A stretch of 53,080 bases of DNA, from NCBI RefSeq assembly GCF_001808705.1, contig NZ_KV794288.1:174590-227669 (forward strand), in the 5' to 3' direction. Made by a program: the position numbers and the translations under genes. Source of the stretch: Streptococcus sp. HMSC074B11 (lineage in GTDB: Bacteria > Bacillota > Bacilli > Lactobacillales > Streptococcaceae). Below the pieces are notes generated by a model. The model made no database searches, was not told where the DNA came from, and saw only the letters and a program-made list of their open reading frames with translations. Shown here piece by piece: positions 1 to 9,101 of the stretch (within the stretch, counting starts at the first letter, position 1; each line of letters begins with the position of its first letter).

Positions 1-660
1 AACTGGACGATCTTCTTCAGTCACTGGTGTCAATGGTGAACGAACAGAACCAATATTCAAGCCTTCATTAATTTTCAAGACTTCCTTAATCACACCGTAC
101 ATATTTCCATGTGCAGCAGTGAGTTTTCCAATGATTGCATTGATAGCATATTGCAATTCACGCGCTGTTTCTAAGTCTTTGTCAGCAATCAACTGATTGA
201 GTTTCAAGAATAGTTCTGGCATAGCACCATAAGTACCAGCGATACCAGCTTTTGCTCCCATGAGACGACCACCTAAGAACTGTTCATCTGGACCGTTGAA
301 GACGATATGATCTTCGCCACCAAGGCTCACAAAAGTTTGGATATCTTGGACTGGCATAGAAGAGTTCTTAACACCGATAACACGAGGATTTTTCAACATT
401 TCTGTGTAAAGACTTGGAGTCAAAGCAACCCCTGCAAATTGAGGAATGTTGTAAATCACGTAGTCTGTTTTTGGAGCTGCAGAACTGATATCGTTCCAGT
501 ACTTAGCAACTGAGTATTCTGGCAAGCGGAAGTAAATAGGTGGAATCGTTGCAATGGCATCTACACCCAAACTTTCTGCGTGGCGAGGAAGTGCCTGATA
601 AGAAACTATGAGTTTATCATTAATTTATTCAACAAAAACTTCTTCACTAATTTGTGTCAT
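1..660 (-). pseudogene. nanE'-'sialate lyase deletion-fusion pseudogene (runs off the window)
   Basis: The reading frame starts at 660 after a GAGG ribosome site as MTQISEEVFVE, then a TAA stop at 625-627, then INDKLIVSYQALP. This resembles the start of ManNAc-6-P epimerase NanE (the intact copy at 35890-36591 has VSCQALP near residue 26). Directly after this the frame becomes an N-acetylneuraminate lyase from RHAESLGVDA, aligned to residue 95 of the intact lyase at 34948-35865. It then continues through YNIPQ, GVKNSS and NGPDEQ to the window edge. So a deletion has joined codon ~26 of nanE to codon ~95 of the lyase, and a nonsense codon lies in the nanE part. The lyase has lost its GSSGE phosphate/carboxylate loop but keeps the Schiff-base Lys. 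It cannot be functional as a whole. Sequence divergence from the intact copy shows it is a different nan locus, not a recent duplicate. Confidence 0.85.
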
Positions 661-690
661 TACACATCCTCATTTTTTTATTAGGAATCA

Positions 691-720
691 ATTATACCAT
701 ATTTATGAAGCGCTTTCAAT
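691..720 (-). promoter_or_regulatory. Promoter with overlapping cre-like site of the broken nan locus
   Basis: On the minus strand TTGAAA (714-719), a 17-base spacer and TATAAT (691-696) preceded by TGG form a near-consensus extended -10 promoter. The -35 overlaps GAAAGCGCTT, the core of a CcpA cre site; the right flank departs from the palindrome at two positions. It lies 30 bases before the dead nanE start, so it is probably the surviving control region of a catabolite-repressed nan operon. Confidence 0.65.
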
Positions 721-985
721 AGTTTGATTTAAGCTGTAAATAGTTTCAGTAAATTATACTAAACAACGAACGCTCTGAAAGTATTTTCAGAATATATACC
801 CTAAATTTTTATCTAACTATTAGGCTAGATAGCTTTTAAAATATTAATTTGTTATACATATTGTTTTATATTCTTTTAAATAAATTAGTTAGTTTGAGTT
901 ATACTTAAAAAAATATAAAGATATCGTTTTGAAAATTTTTCTGTACGTCAGTTTTATAATAAAGACGTTTAACTATCTAAAAAGT
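721..985. other. AT-rich gap between the nan remnant and the ICE module
   Basis: No convincing gene, terminator or RNA is visible in these 265 bases. The last conjugation-module gene ends at 986 and the nan promoter begins at 720, so the true edge of the ICE-derived DNA, or a truncation point, probably lies here. Confidence 0.4.
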
Positions 986-1282
986 TCACATTTTATTTTT
1001 ATTCACGGAGTTAATGAAGCGCCGACTGAATCCTAGAACCAACATCAGATTGATGAAAAGGTACACAGCAGTAAAACTAGTTAAACCATGTTGGCTGATA
1101 TCATCAAAGTATAAAGTCGGTTCAGTAAAGAACAAATAAATTCCATAGACCTCCACGAAAATAAGAAAACTGACAAAACCAATCAGGAAAAGTCCACTGG
1201 CAATAAGAAAGAGTCTCCATAAAAGAATGAGAATTCCTCCTACTGCTAAAAAAATTACTGGGACAAGGAGTAAACCATTCAT
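986..1282 (-). CDS. Small ICE membrane protein, unknown function
   Basis: 98 residues. The start at 1282 (MNGLLLVPVIFL) has AAAGGAG seven bases upstream; an upstream in-frame ATG at 1303 overlaps the previous gene and its own AGAAAGGAG, so it is less likely. Three to four hydrophobic segments fill the protein: about 2-20, 22-48 with an embedded Arg, and 68-88, followed by a basic tail (RRFINSVNKNK). The stop of the upstream 94-residue gene lies 13 bases away, so the two are co-transcribed at the end of the conjugation operon. Not recognised as a named family; a role in the transfer apparatus is only suggested by position. Confidence 0.7.
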   Translation of the reverse strand: MNGLLLVPVIFLAVGGILILLWRLFLIASGLFLIGFVSFLIFVEVYGIYLFFTEPTLYFDDISQHGLTSFTAVYLFINLMLVLGFSRRFINSVNKNKM

Positions 1283-1295
1283 GAATTTCTCCTTT

Positions 1296-1580
1296 CTAGT
1301 CAATCAATTGACGATAATGGGTGGCAAGAGAGGAATCAAACTCTTCTAATTTTTGAACTAAGTCCAAATACTCCTCTTTTTCATGTTCTTCAAAGTCCAC
1401 ACCTCGATGATTCTGAAGAGAGATTTCCAATTGACTAGTGAGTTCTCGTTTAGAAAAACTGTAATCCCCCGTCACTTCCTCATAATGTTCCTTTAGTTCC
1501 TTGTAGGCTTGGTATTCTTCAGGCGTTTGAAATCCCTGTACCAAGGCCTCTTCTAATTGATAATAGGTATCTTCCATCAT
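1296..1580 (-). CDS. Small acidic ICE protein, unknown function
   Basis: 94 residues, strongly acidic and helical (EEYQAYKELKEHYEEV, EEHEKEEYLDLVQKLEEF), with no signal peptide or membrane segment. The start at 1580 is chosen because GAGG lies eight bases upstream; the next codon is also Met. It follows the giant helicase gene by about 75 bases and precedes the small membrane protein. Small acidic proteins in this place occur in Tn5252-type elements, but I do not recognise a domain. It could be an anti-restriction-like DNA mimic or an accessory of the helicase; both are guesses. Confidence 0.7.
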   Translation of the reverse strand: MMEDTYYQLEEALVQGFQTPEEYQAYKELKEHYEEVTGDYSFSKRELTSQLEISLQNHRGVDFEEHEKEEYLDLVQKLEEFDSSLATHYRQLID

Positions 1581-1654
1581 AATTATTACCTCGTTTCTTT
1601 CTATCTTTATTCTACCGCGCTTTTCTTTTCTTGTCCGCTATTTGTATCTATTTT

Positions 1655-4600
1655 TTAATCCAATTCAAAAGAAAGTTGTTCCTGCTTTTCGTTTCCTTTT
1701 TCGTGGAATTGCCTTAAGGCCTGATCAATAATATCTAAATCCGTTTCTGTTTCAATCAATGGCGCAAGTACATCGTATTCGGCCTTTTTTGTTTGATAAT
1801 CCTCTTCCTTTGGAAAATTTTTCTCAATTTCTACTTTAGCAGTAGTCCATTTATCCTTTAATTCATCCAATAAGTTCTGAGTTTTCACTTGGTCCTCTTT
1901 AATGTGATCAATCGTATGCTGAAGCCTTTGAATGGTCCCCAAAGGAGAATACAAATCTAAACTGACAGAATATTGATTTTCTCCTACAATCTTAACAGAG
2001 AATGTTTCAGGAAGAGGTTGATTTATTGGAAGACTAAGCATTTTAATGTCAAATCCTCGATAGCTTGCTAGGGTTCGGAATTCTTTGCTGTCAGCTTGAT
2101 TATGACGGATAAGACGGTGTAGGGATTCCCCTGCTTCAGATCGTTGATCAAAAGCTTGCTTACCTACCGTCATAGAAAATGCCTGGTCTTTCGACATTTC
2201 AGACTGTTGAATGTCTCCTTCATATTTGCTTAATCGTTTCTCAAGAATGGGCATATTTTCTTCACAGTAGGAGATTGTATGACGATAGTGATCCTTGCTG
2301 CGTTGAAAGGCGCGTCTTTGATTTTCTAATAGAGTTAGATCATTCTCCAATTCCATCTTATATTTGAGATAAGGATTCCCAGTTGCTAGTGCCTTAAAAT
2401 CAGAAGCTGTCATGGTCTGCTCATCAATGTCTTCTGCAGCACGAATCGGCTCCTTAGAAGTCATAATCTGCTTAATATAACGGAGTTTGTTCTCCTGAGT
2501 TGCCCATAGATAATTATCAAATGAACCTTTGGTAATGTAGTGGTAAATATCCACTTCCTTGTTTTCATTTCCCTGTCGGATAATCCGTCCATTGCGTTGC
2601 TGGATGTCACTTGGTCTCCAAGGGACATCCAGGTGATGAACTGCTTTCATCTTGCTCTGAACATTTAAACCTGTTCCTCCTTTTTCAGTTGAGGCAAGGA
2701 GAATCCGCACTTCTCCTGCATTAACCTTTCGAGACAAACTATTCTTCTTTTCATCACTATTAGCATCATGTACAAAGGCAATTTCCTTACTAGGGATTCC
2801 TCTATCAACTAATAAAGCCTTTATTTCAGAATAGACATCAAAACCATTATCCTTTTTCTTAGGTGTGCCAATATCTGAAAAAATCATCTGAGTAGCCTTA
2901 TTTTCCATTCCTTCACGATAAATTCTTTCAACATTATCCACTACCTGAAGCAGTTTATGATTGTCTGCTAGACTATAACTAGAGTCCAATAAACGCATAT
3001 CAATAGCTAGTTTTCGTGCCTCACCCGTAATCTTTAACATGTTATCCTGGCTCGGATCAACTGTTCCACATTTGACCATATCTGACCTCATAACTAATTC
3101 TTCTAAATAGAGTTTCTGGTTTTCAGTTAACTCACTCTCAATAGGGATAATATGAGCTTCTGGAACAGGTAAATCCAACATATCTTGTGTTTGAATGTCG
3201 GCTGTTTCTTTATAGATTTTCATCAACTCAGGTAGATTGACAAATTTTTTAAATCGCTTCTTAGGTTGGTACTTATCCCCTGTAGGAGCTAATTCCATAG
3301 AGTTTTGAATTTCTCCAAAAGCACCTACCCAAGAGTCAAAATAATCAACTTGATAGCGTTTTAAGATATCTGGTTGAATGTAGTTCATCATAGTATATAA
3401 CTCACTAATAGAATTAGAAACGGGTGTTCCTGTCGCAAAGACAATATTTTTAAAATCATGTTCTTCCTGAATCTGTCGAACCTTCATTTCCATATCCACG
3501 TTCTTCTTAGACGTTGTATTGGTAATCCCTGCTACATTTCCAAGTCCAGTAATCGGACGGATATTTTTAAAGTGATGTGCTTCATCCACAAAGAGAAAAT
3601 CAATTCCTAAGTTCTCAAAATCAATAAAACTATCACGATTGAAGCGTTGGAGTTCTTCCAATTGTTTCTCTAGACCACTTATTGATTGTTCTGCTTCTTT
3701 AACAGTATACTTATTTTCAGAATGTGTTTTAATCTCTCGTAGTTCATTGAGTTTATCCTCGATATAATTCATCTGTCTTTCCTTACTGACAGGGATTTTT
3801 TCAAATTGAGAATCCCCAATGACAATGGCATCGTAATCTCCTGTAATAATACGTGATACAAATTGTTTTCTTCTCGCCTTCACAAAATCTTTCTTAGTGG
3901 TCACAAAGACCTTTTTAGTAGGGAAAAATTTCATGATTTCTTGGCCAAATTGAGCAGACAAACTAGAAGGTACTACATACAAGGGCTTATGAACCATCCC
4001 CAACTCCTTTAATTTAAACCCAGCACCAAGCATGGTCAAGGTCTTTCCTGAACCTACCTCATGAGCTAATAAAGCTCTTTTTTCTTCTACGATTCTTTGA
4101 ATGGCATTCTCTTGGTGAGGACGAAGACTGATATTTTGTGCCAAGCCATCAATGACTAGATGGCTACCGTCATACTCTCGACTAACCGTTCGATTATAAA
4201 GACGATTGTAGCTTTCCTCAATGACTTGTTGGACTTCTGGATACCGTGAGACAAATTCTTGAAAGAGCTCTTGTAAATGCTGCTCTTTTGCTCTTAGAAC
4301 AGAGGTTTTTTCCAAATCTGTGATGGTCTTTTTCTTTTCTCCTTCCGTAACAGTCATAGTAATCGTCGGTTGGTTTGAATTTAGTAAATTCTCAAAAATC
4401 TTTCTTCCTGTATCATAACGTGAGCCACTGACTCCAAGACTACTATCTTTGGCACTTGGATAGCGATAAGCAAATGATGTCCTTAAATGAACCTGCCCAT
4501 CGACAGGATTCGCTTCAATGACCTGTTCAACATCAGGCGAAGACAATTCAAATTCACGATTGGTAAAACATTCAAAGGCAAATTTACCATAAACGGATTG

Positions 4601-7600
4601 GGGAATCCAACGTGACCCTATTTTAAACTCAATATCTGCCAGATGAATCCTTGGAGGCCGAACAGATTCTAACAAATCTAAAGCATGGTTCCAATCATAT
4701 TCTTGGTTGTTTTCCTCTACTAATAGTTGAACTACTTCTATCTTGTTGAGAATATCTCCTGATAAAAACTGGGTCTTAGAAAGGTATTTTCTTCCCCCTC
4801 TTAGATAGCTTTCTGGATCTATTAAAATCTGGTCACCTAACTCATCTAAAATAGCAGCTTGGCTATGTTCGGGGTAAATTGATACCATATAGTCTAAATC
4901 AACCCCTCTACCATCCGATAAACTAGAGTTTAAGGCATCTAGAGCAGTTGAAACTCTTGCAATCACTCTCTCTGGCCTAACCAATGCTTTCTCAAAGGCT
5001 AAAGATTTTTTATATTTTACTTTCTGATCTTTAGAATCAATGTATTCATCTTCTAAACTTGCTAGTAAAGAATACTTATCGTCACTATCAAATAAGTTCC
5101 GATTGACTGAGGCATTCAAGTATCCAAATTGACTTACAAAGCGGTCATAGTCACGATTGAGTTTACTAAGTAATACCTGAAAATCTGTCCGACTATAATC
5201 TGGATGGCGTTGAATTTCAATTAAGGATTGATAGGTCTCTCTCAAATCAACCATGCCCTTAATACGACTAATATCCTTATCCGATAAGGGACTTTCATAA
5301 AAGACAGTTTTTTTGAACAAGCCCTTATATTTCCCTCTTTTACTCGCTTCTTCTGACTTGTATACATCTAGTGCTTCCTCATCTGTCAAATGAAGTTGCA
5401 CGAACCGATCTATTTTATGTTCAGACAAATAACTGTCCCAGGCTTTAAACTCTCCCTTCTCGTCTACATAATAACTAATTTCGTCTACTTTTGAACTTTT
5501 CCGAATGCCATGCGTATCTCGGTAATAAATTTGATTTCCCTCATATCCAAAAGAATAGAGCGCTAAGTCCTCACGTATACGACTTGGGATAGAATGATCC
5601 ACTTCTTCTTGGATAAAAACAGGTGCTTTCAAAGAATTGTCAATTTGTTTAGGTGCTTCCACATTCTCTAATGCTTTCATTATGTCAGTAGATAATGTTT
5701 CTGATCCCCCCTTAACATTGAGGTTTCCTCCATTAAAATTACGTACCTCATATTCACCCAAAACTTGCGTATTGTATTTCCCATCAAAATAAGGATTGAT
5801 CCAGACACGCTTATCCTCCTCAAAGGGAATAGAGCCACTAAAGACAAGTTCCTCCTCATTAAGATTCTTTGCTTGATCCTTTTGAAAGAAGAGGAGATCT
5901 GTAGTCACTCGAGTACCTGCAATCTTTTTAAAAGCCGTATCCGGCAAACGAACTCCCCCTAAAAAATGAGTGTTGGATTTAATCTCTTGTAAGACATTAT
6001 CTGTCCTCTTATCCATTGTCCCAATAGATGAGATAATCGACACTTGTCCTCCGTCTCTTACTAAATCAAGTGAGTGTTTGACAAAGTAATCATGAATCAT
6101 ATAAGGTTTATCATAGTTTTTATCGGCAATGCGAAAATTTCCAAATGGAACATTCGTTAAGACTAAATCAAAACTATTATTTTGATAGGGAACTTCTTCA
6201 AATCCTCGCACTTCAATATGGGTATTGGGGTGGAGTTGTTTTGCGATTGCGCCTGTCACACTGTCTAATTCAACCCCATAGAGTTCTGATTTCTCTCGTA
6301 TACTTCTAGGCATAGCCGCAAAGAAGTTCCCAGTCCCCATAGAAGGATCTAATATCCTTCCTCCCTCAAAACCATCATCCAGTAACTTTTGCCAAATCTG
6401 GCGAATAATCATTGGGTCTGTATAATAGGCTGTGAGAGAACTTTGTTTCATAGTGGAGTATTCTGATTTACTTACTAAACTCTTAAGAGTTAAACGTTCT
6501 GTTTCATACTTTGGATTGAGTTCATCGAAAAATTCATTGGCAAGACCGCCCCAGCCGACATACTTGGCTAGTAGTTCTTGTTCTTCTGGATTCGCTTGTC
6601 GTCCCTCTTTTTCTAATCTTTTAACAAGATCAATTGCGGCGATATTCGTTTCAATCTTTTCTCGATTTGTCTTAGGGTAAAAGCCCTCTAAATCATCTGG
6701 AAAATCAAAATCTTGAACAGGGACATCCGTCTCTTTTATACCTGAAATTAAAGGTTTTGTTTCCTTATCCTTTTCAATTTCTTCTTCCAGGTAGGAAAAC
6801 AAATCTATTTCCTGGCTTTCACTTAGTGATTCAATCTCAATATCTGAATCTTCTTTTTCAAGTTCTACATGAGACAATACTTGTTCAATCTCTTCCAAAC
6901 TATTCAAGTATAAGATAGGATTCTCTTCAAATAACTGGTTGGAATCATTGAATAGCTCTAGGCGAACTAAGTCATTTAAGTGTGCATTTTCAATCGAAAC
7001 CAACTGAAATACTTGTCCTTTATAACTTACTTGTGAACCGATTGGATATTCCCTCAAAGCTTCTTCTACAATTTTATCGACATTAGAAAAGGAGTTCGTT
7101 TCTTCCGTTTCCTGTTCAATATCACTTGAAGGAGATAAGGATTCCTCTACTTGCTTAGACTTTTCGCTTCTAGCTTTTACATCATCAAAATGAGTAATAA
7201 TCTTCAGCTTTTGTGTCAGTGGGAGTTGTTGATAGCTTTCTTCATGATGGACAAGATCCGTAACGGTATCTAAAGTAGCCATCAATTCAGAACCCAAATA
7301 GGCTAGAACATCTCCCTCTTTTTCTTCAAAATGAATCTCAAGAACCTCTTTTTTAAGCTCTTTTGAGTCAACCATTAGAAGAAATTCCTCTATATCTCTA
7401 CTAACACGGTCAGATAGATTATTCGCAACCCGATAGACATTGACTAAATTGACATCCTGATTCTGATGAAATACAAGCTCACTTAATGGTTCTAACTTAT
7501 CTTTTTCAGATTGGATGTAAAATCGAGTGGAAAGGTTATAGATTGCGACTTCTAGCACCAAGTTTTTCTCAAAATTACTTAATTGAGATAATTTACCTAG

Positions 7601-7867
7601 ACCTGCTTGTCCAAAATTTCTTGTGTAACTTTCTAAATCTTGGTCATTATTTTCAGAACTAGCCTCTAGGAAAGAAACAATATCTTGATCAAAAGAATAG
7701 ACGTGAGGAATCTCTTCTATCTTGCCCTCTTCAGTCAAAAAACTCTCTACCAAATCCTGCCATTTCTCATCAAAATGTTGCGCTTGATAACGAAGAAATA
7801 GGTCCATTTTCTCCCTATCTTTTGGAATTGTTCCACGAAACATAGCCAATAATTGCATTACTTCCAT
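1655..7867 (-). CDS. Giant DNA methylase-SNF2 helicase fusion protein of the ICE
   Basis: 2070 residues when started at 7867, where AAAGGAG stands six bases before ATG (an ATG five codons earlier has no such site). The N-terminal ~420 residues are acidic and of unknown fold. A class I methyltransferase domain follows, with SAM motif DPSMGTGNF near 507 and TNVPFG near 569 in place of the usual NPPY. A SNF2/DEAD helicase has Walker A HEVGSGKT near 1268, VDEAHH near 1425, GTPVSNS, and motif VI QRNGRIIRQG near 1755. The C-terminal ~250 residues are coiled coil. Such methylase-helicase giants are a hallmark of Tn5252-like elements and plasmids (LtrC/YtxK type) and are thought to protect or process transferred DNA. 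It is intact, with no frameshift. The exact base modified, and whether the methylase is active, are unknown. Confidence 0.9.
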   Translation of the reverse strand: MEVMQLLAMFRGTIPKDREKMDLFLRYQAQHFDEKWQDLVESFLTEEGKIEEIPHVYSFDQDIVSFLEASSENNDQDLESYTRNFGQAGLGKLSQLSNFEKNLVLEVAIYNLSTRFYIQSEKDKLEPLSELVFHQNQDVNLVNVYRVANNLSDRVSRDIEEFLLMVDSKELKKEVLEIHFEEKEGDVLAYLGSELMATLDTVTDLVHHEESYQQLPLTQKLKIITHFDDVKARSEKSKQVEESLSPSSDIEQETEETNSFSNVDKIVEEALREYPIGSQVSYKGQVFQLVSIENAHLNDLVRLELFNDSNQLFEENPILYLNSLEEIEQVLSHVELEKEDSDIEIESLSESQEIDLFSYLEEEIEKDKETKPLISGIKETDVPVQDFDFPDDLEGFYPKTNREKIETNIAAIDLVKRLEKEGRQANPEEQELLAKYVGWGGLANEFFDELNPKYETERLTLKSLVSKSEYSTMKQSSLTAYYTDPMIIRQIWQKLLDDGFEGGRILDPSMGTGNFFAAMPRSIREKSELYGVELDSVTGAIAKQLHPNTHIEVRGFEEVPYQNNSFDLVLTNVPFGNFRIADKNYDKPYMIHDYFVKHSLDLVRDGGQVSIISSIGTMDKRTDNVLQEIKSNTHFLGGVRLPDTAFKKIAGTRVTTDLLFFQKDQAKNLNEEELVFSGSIPFEEDKRVWINPYFDGKYNTQVLGEYEVRNFNGGNLNVKGGSETLSTDIMKALENVEAPKQIDNSLKAPVFIQEEVDHSIPSRIREDLALYSFGYEGNQIYYRDTHGIRKSSKVDEISYYVDEKGEFKAWDSYLSEHKIDRFVQLHLTDEEALDVYKSEEASKRGKYKGLFKKTVFYESPLSDKDISRIKGMVDLRETYQSLIEIQRHPDYSRTDFQVLLSKLNRDYDRFVSQFGYLNASVNRNLFDSDDKYSLLASLEDEYIDSKDQKVKYKKSLAFEKALVRPERVIARVSTALDALNSSLSDGRGVDLDYMVSIYPEHSQAAILDELGDQILIDPESYLRGGRKYLSKTQFLSGDILNKIEVVQLLVEENNQEYDWNHALDLLESVRPPRIHLADIEFKIGSRWIPQSVYGKFAFECFTNREFELSSPDVEQVIEANPVDGQVHLRTSFAYRYPSAKDSSLGVSGSRYDTGRKIFENLLNSNQPTITMTVTEGEKKKTITDLEKTSVLRAKEQHLQELFQEFVSRYPEVQQVIEESYNRLYNRTVSREYDGSHLVIDGLAQNISLRPHQENAIQRIVEEKRALLAHEVGSGKTLTMLGAGFKLKELGMVHKPLYVVPSSLSAQFGQEIMKFFPTKKVFVTTKKDFVKARRKQFVSRIITGDYDAIVIGDSQFEKIPVSKERQMNYIEDKLNELREIKTHSENKYTVKEAEQSISGLEKQLEELQRFNRDSFIDFENLGIDFLFVDEAHHFKNIRPITGLGNVAGITNTTSKKNVDMEMKVRQIQEEHDFKNIVFATGTPVSNSISELYTMMNYIQPDILKRYQVDYFDSWVGAFGEIQNSMELAPTGDKYQPKKRFKKFVNLPELMKIYKETADIQTQDMLDLPVPEAHIIPIESELTENQKLYLEELVMRSDMVKCGTVDPSQDNMLKITGEARKLAIDMRLLDSSYSLADNHKLLQVVDNVERIYREGMENKATQMIFSDIGTPKKKDNGFDVYSEIKALLVDRGIPSKEIAFVHDANSDEKKNSLSRKVNAGEVRILLASTEKGGTGLNVQSKMKAVHHLDVPWRPSDIQQRNGRIIRQGNENKEVDIYHYITKGSFDNYLWATQENKLRYIKQIMTSKEPIRAAEDIDEQTMTASDFKALATGNPYLKYKMELENDLTLLENQRRAFQRSKDHYRHTISYCEENMPILEKRLSKYEGDIQQSEMSKDQAFSMTVGKQAFDQRSEAGESLHRLIRHNQADSKEFRTLASYRGFDIKMLSLPINQPLPETFSVKIVGENQYSVSLDLYSPLGTIQRLQHTIDHIKEDQVKTQNLLDELKDKWTTAKVEIEKNFPKEEDYQTKKAEYDVLAPLIETETDLDIIDQALRQFHEKGNEKQEQLSFELD

Positions 7868-7914
7868 ACTCGCTCCTTTCATCTATACGAAAATAGGAGA
7901 ATCACATGATTCCC

Positions 7915-8325
7915 CTACAACTCTATCTCCATTTCAACCTCTTGAGAACTGGTTTCTAAATCACTAGACAAAAGAGAAACAGAATCTGTTCTCATGTAGT
8001 AAGTATATAAGTCTTCTAGGTCTTGTTGGTTTTCAATCCCTGTTTCAATACTAATCAGAGCCTGCATAAATTCCTTGTAGTGACTCTCCATCATATCTGA
8101 AATCTTTTGTTTCATTTCCATAAATACTGAGGACGGTTCAGTTATACTTGTTTGGTCTATGTTTTGAATATCCTTTTCTAAGGGATTGGTTCCTTCTTCT
8201 ACTTCCACTAAATCTGAACGTCCATCACCATCTGAATCTGCGCTAAGGGGATTGGTTCCTAGCGCCAATTCTTGAGCATCAGTTAGTCCATCTTGATCCG
8301 AATCACGTTGATAAATGGCTTCCAT
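7915..8325 (-). CDS. Thrombospondin type 3 repeat calcium-binding-like protein without signal peptide
   Basis: 136 residues. Two tandem Asp-rich loops, DSDQDGLTDAQE (residues 8-19) and DSDGDGRSDLVE (30-41), each followed by a GTNPL turn, are thrombospondin type 3-like calcium repeats. The rest is an acidic helical region with many Met and Glu. No signal peptide, membrane segment or sortase motif is present, although such repeats are normally extracellular. It sits between the PBECR4-like gene and the helicase giant, after a terminator at 8401-8431. It could be secreted through the conjugation channel or act inside the cell; the sequence does not decide. Confidence 0.75.
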   Translation of the reverse strand: MEAIYQRDSDQDGLTDAQELALGTNPLSADSDGDGRSDLVEVEEGTNPLEKDIQNIDQTSITEPSSVFMEMKQKISDMMESHYKEFMQALISIETGIENQQDLEDLYTYYMRTDSVSLLSSDLETSSQEVEMEIEL

Positions 8326-8400
8326 ATACTTCCTTCTTTCCTAGTTAATCTTTTTTCACTCCAATCCTACCAAATATTCCTTGAAAGAAGTATCACAACA

Positions 8401-8431
8401 AAAAAGAGAACGAGTCAAAACTGCGTTCTCC
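8401..8431 (-). terminator. Intrinsic terminator after the PBECR4-like gene
   Basis: On the minus strand GAGAACG and CGTTCTC pair, with an extra inner AGT/ACT step and a TTTG loop, followed by TTTTTT. It lies 45 bases after the stop of the gene at 8476 and would split the conjugation operon from the helicase part. Confidence 0.8.
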
Positions 8432-8475
8432 TGGAAATGATAAAAATATATTTTATGCCACAAAAGATATGTAAA

Positions 8476-9042
8476 CTAATCTTTTAAATAATAAAAAAGT
8501 TCCGACGTTTGTAAATGTTTTGAGTAAATTGAAATTACTTTTTGACCTTTTGGAAATACTGTCTTTCTCTTCAAATCTAATAAAGATTGAGGAACAATTT
8601 TCCTTGATGTCACTTTCAATGTTAATGCTAGTATCTGTTTTCTTGTACGTAAAGCATAATCAAACTCCAAATACAAAAAACGTCCTGAACCAGTTAGATG
8701 AACATGCTTTCCCAATAACTCCTCAATGGATCCTAAAACTTGTAACTTTTGCATTGTGGTTCCATCTTTTTTTATTTTCAACTCATCAATTATGACATGC
8801 CTATTTAAACAATCGTCAAAGAAACTGCCTGCACCTTTTCGGTAATCAACACCACATAGGTGCATGAAATTAGTAGGTGAAAAATGAAGTTCAACACTTT
8901 CTATTTCTGTTTCATAATACATGATTTTGCCAACGAAGTGTTCTTTAAAAAAAGAAGCCGCAATTTGTAACTGAGTAAAAAAACGCTGAAGTTTTATTTT
9001 TTCGGTGTAATTTGGATTACGATAATCTCTAGAATTTGCCAT
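8476..9042 (-). CDS. PBECR4-like protein (possible nuclease/effector) of the ICE
   Basis: 188 residues from the ATG at 9042, which has GAGGAAAAT just upstream. The open frame continues 43 codons further upstream (Met at 9171), but that part is made of a DNA tandem repeat and is probably not translated. The central region (SPTNFMHLCGVDYRKGAGSF) recalls the PBECR4 domain, one of a group of predicted nuclease-like domains found in phage and ICE proteins, and I believe this family occurs at this place in Tn5252-like elements. No catalytic residue set can be assigned with confidence. It could be an effector carried into the recipient or an immunity factor; the assignment is by recall of the family pattern only. 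Confidence 0.6.
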   Translation of the reverse strand: MANSRDYRNPNYTEKIKLQRFFTQLQIAASFFKEHFVGKIMYYETEIESVELHFSPTNFMHLCGVDYRKGAGSFFDDCLNRHVIIDELKIKKDGTTMQKLQVLGSIEELLGKHVHLTGSGRFLYLEFDYALRTRKQILALTLKVTSRKIVPQSLLDLKRKTVFPKGQKVISIYSKHLQTSELFYYLKD

Positions 9043-9057
9043 ATTTTCCTCACAAAA

Positions 9058-9087
9058 AAGGTGGTTTACAGAGTCTGTAAGCCACCT
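9058..9087 (-). other. Strong inverted repeat upstream of the PBECR4-like gene
   Basis: AGGTGGTTTACAGA and TGTAAGCCACCT pair over 12 positions with G-T wobbles, around a very short loop. It ends only 16 bases before the PBECR4-like start, so the RNA hairpin could affect its translation. There is no T-run on either side, so it is not a normal terminator. Confidence 0.6.
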
Positions 9088-9101
9088 AGTCAGTCGGTTT
9101 A

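Noticed and set aside
307..513. Plus-strand ORF of 68 residues
   Set aside because: It runs opposite to the lyase frame, which matches a known family along its whole length; no ribosome site, so it is a shadow.
8520..8795. Plus-strand 91-residue ORF
   Set aside because: It is the reverse of the PBECR4-like gene, whose minus-strand frame has a good start and ribosome site.
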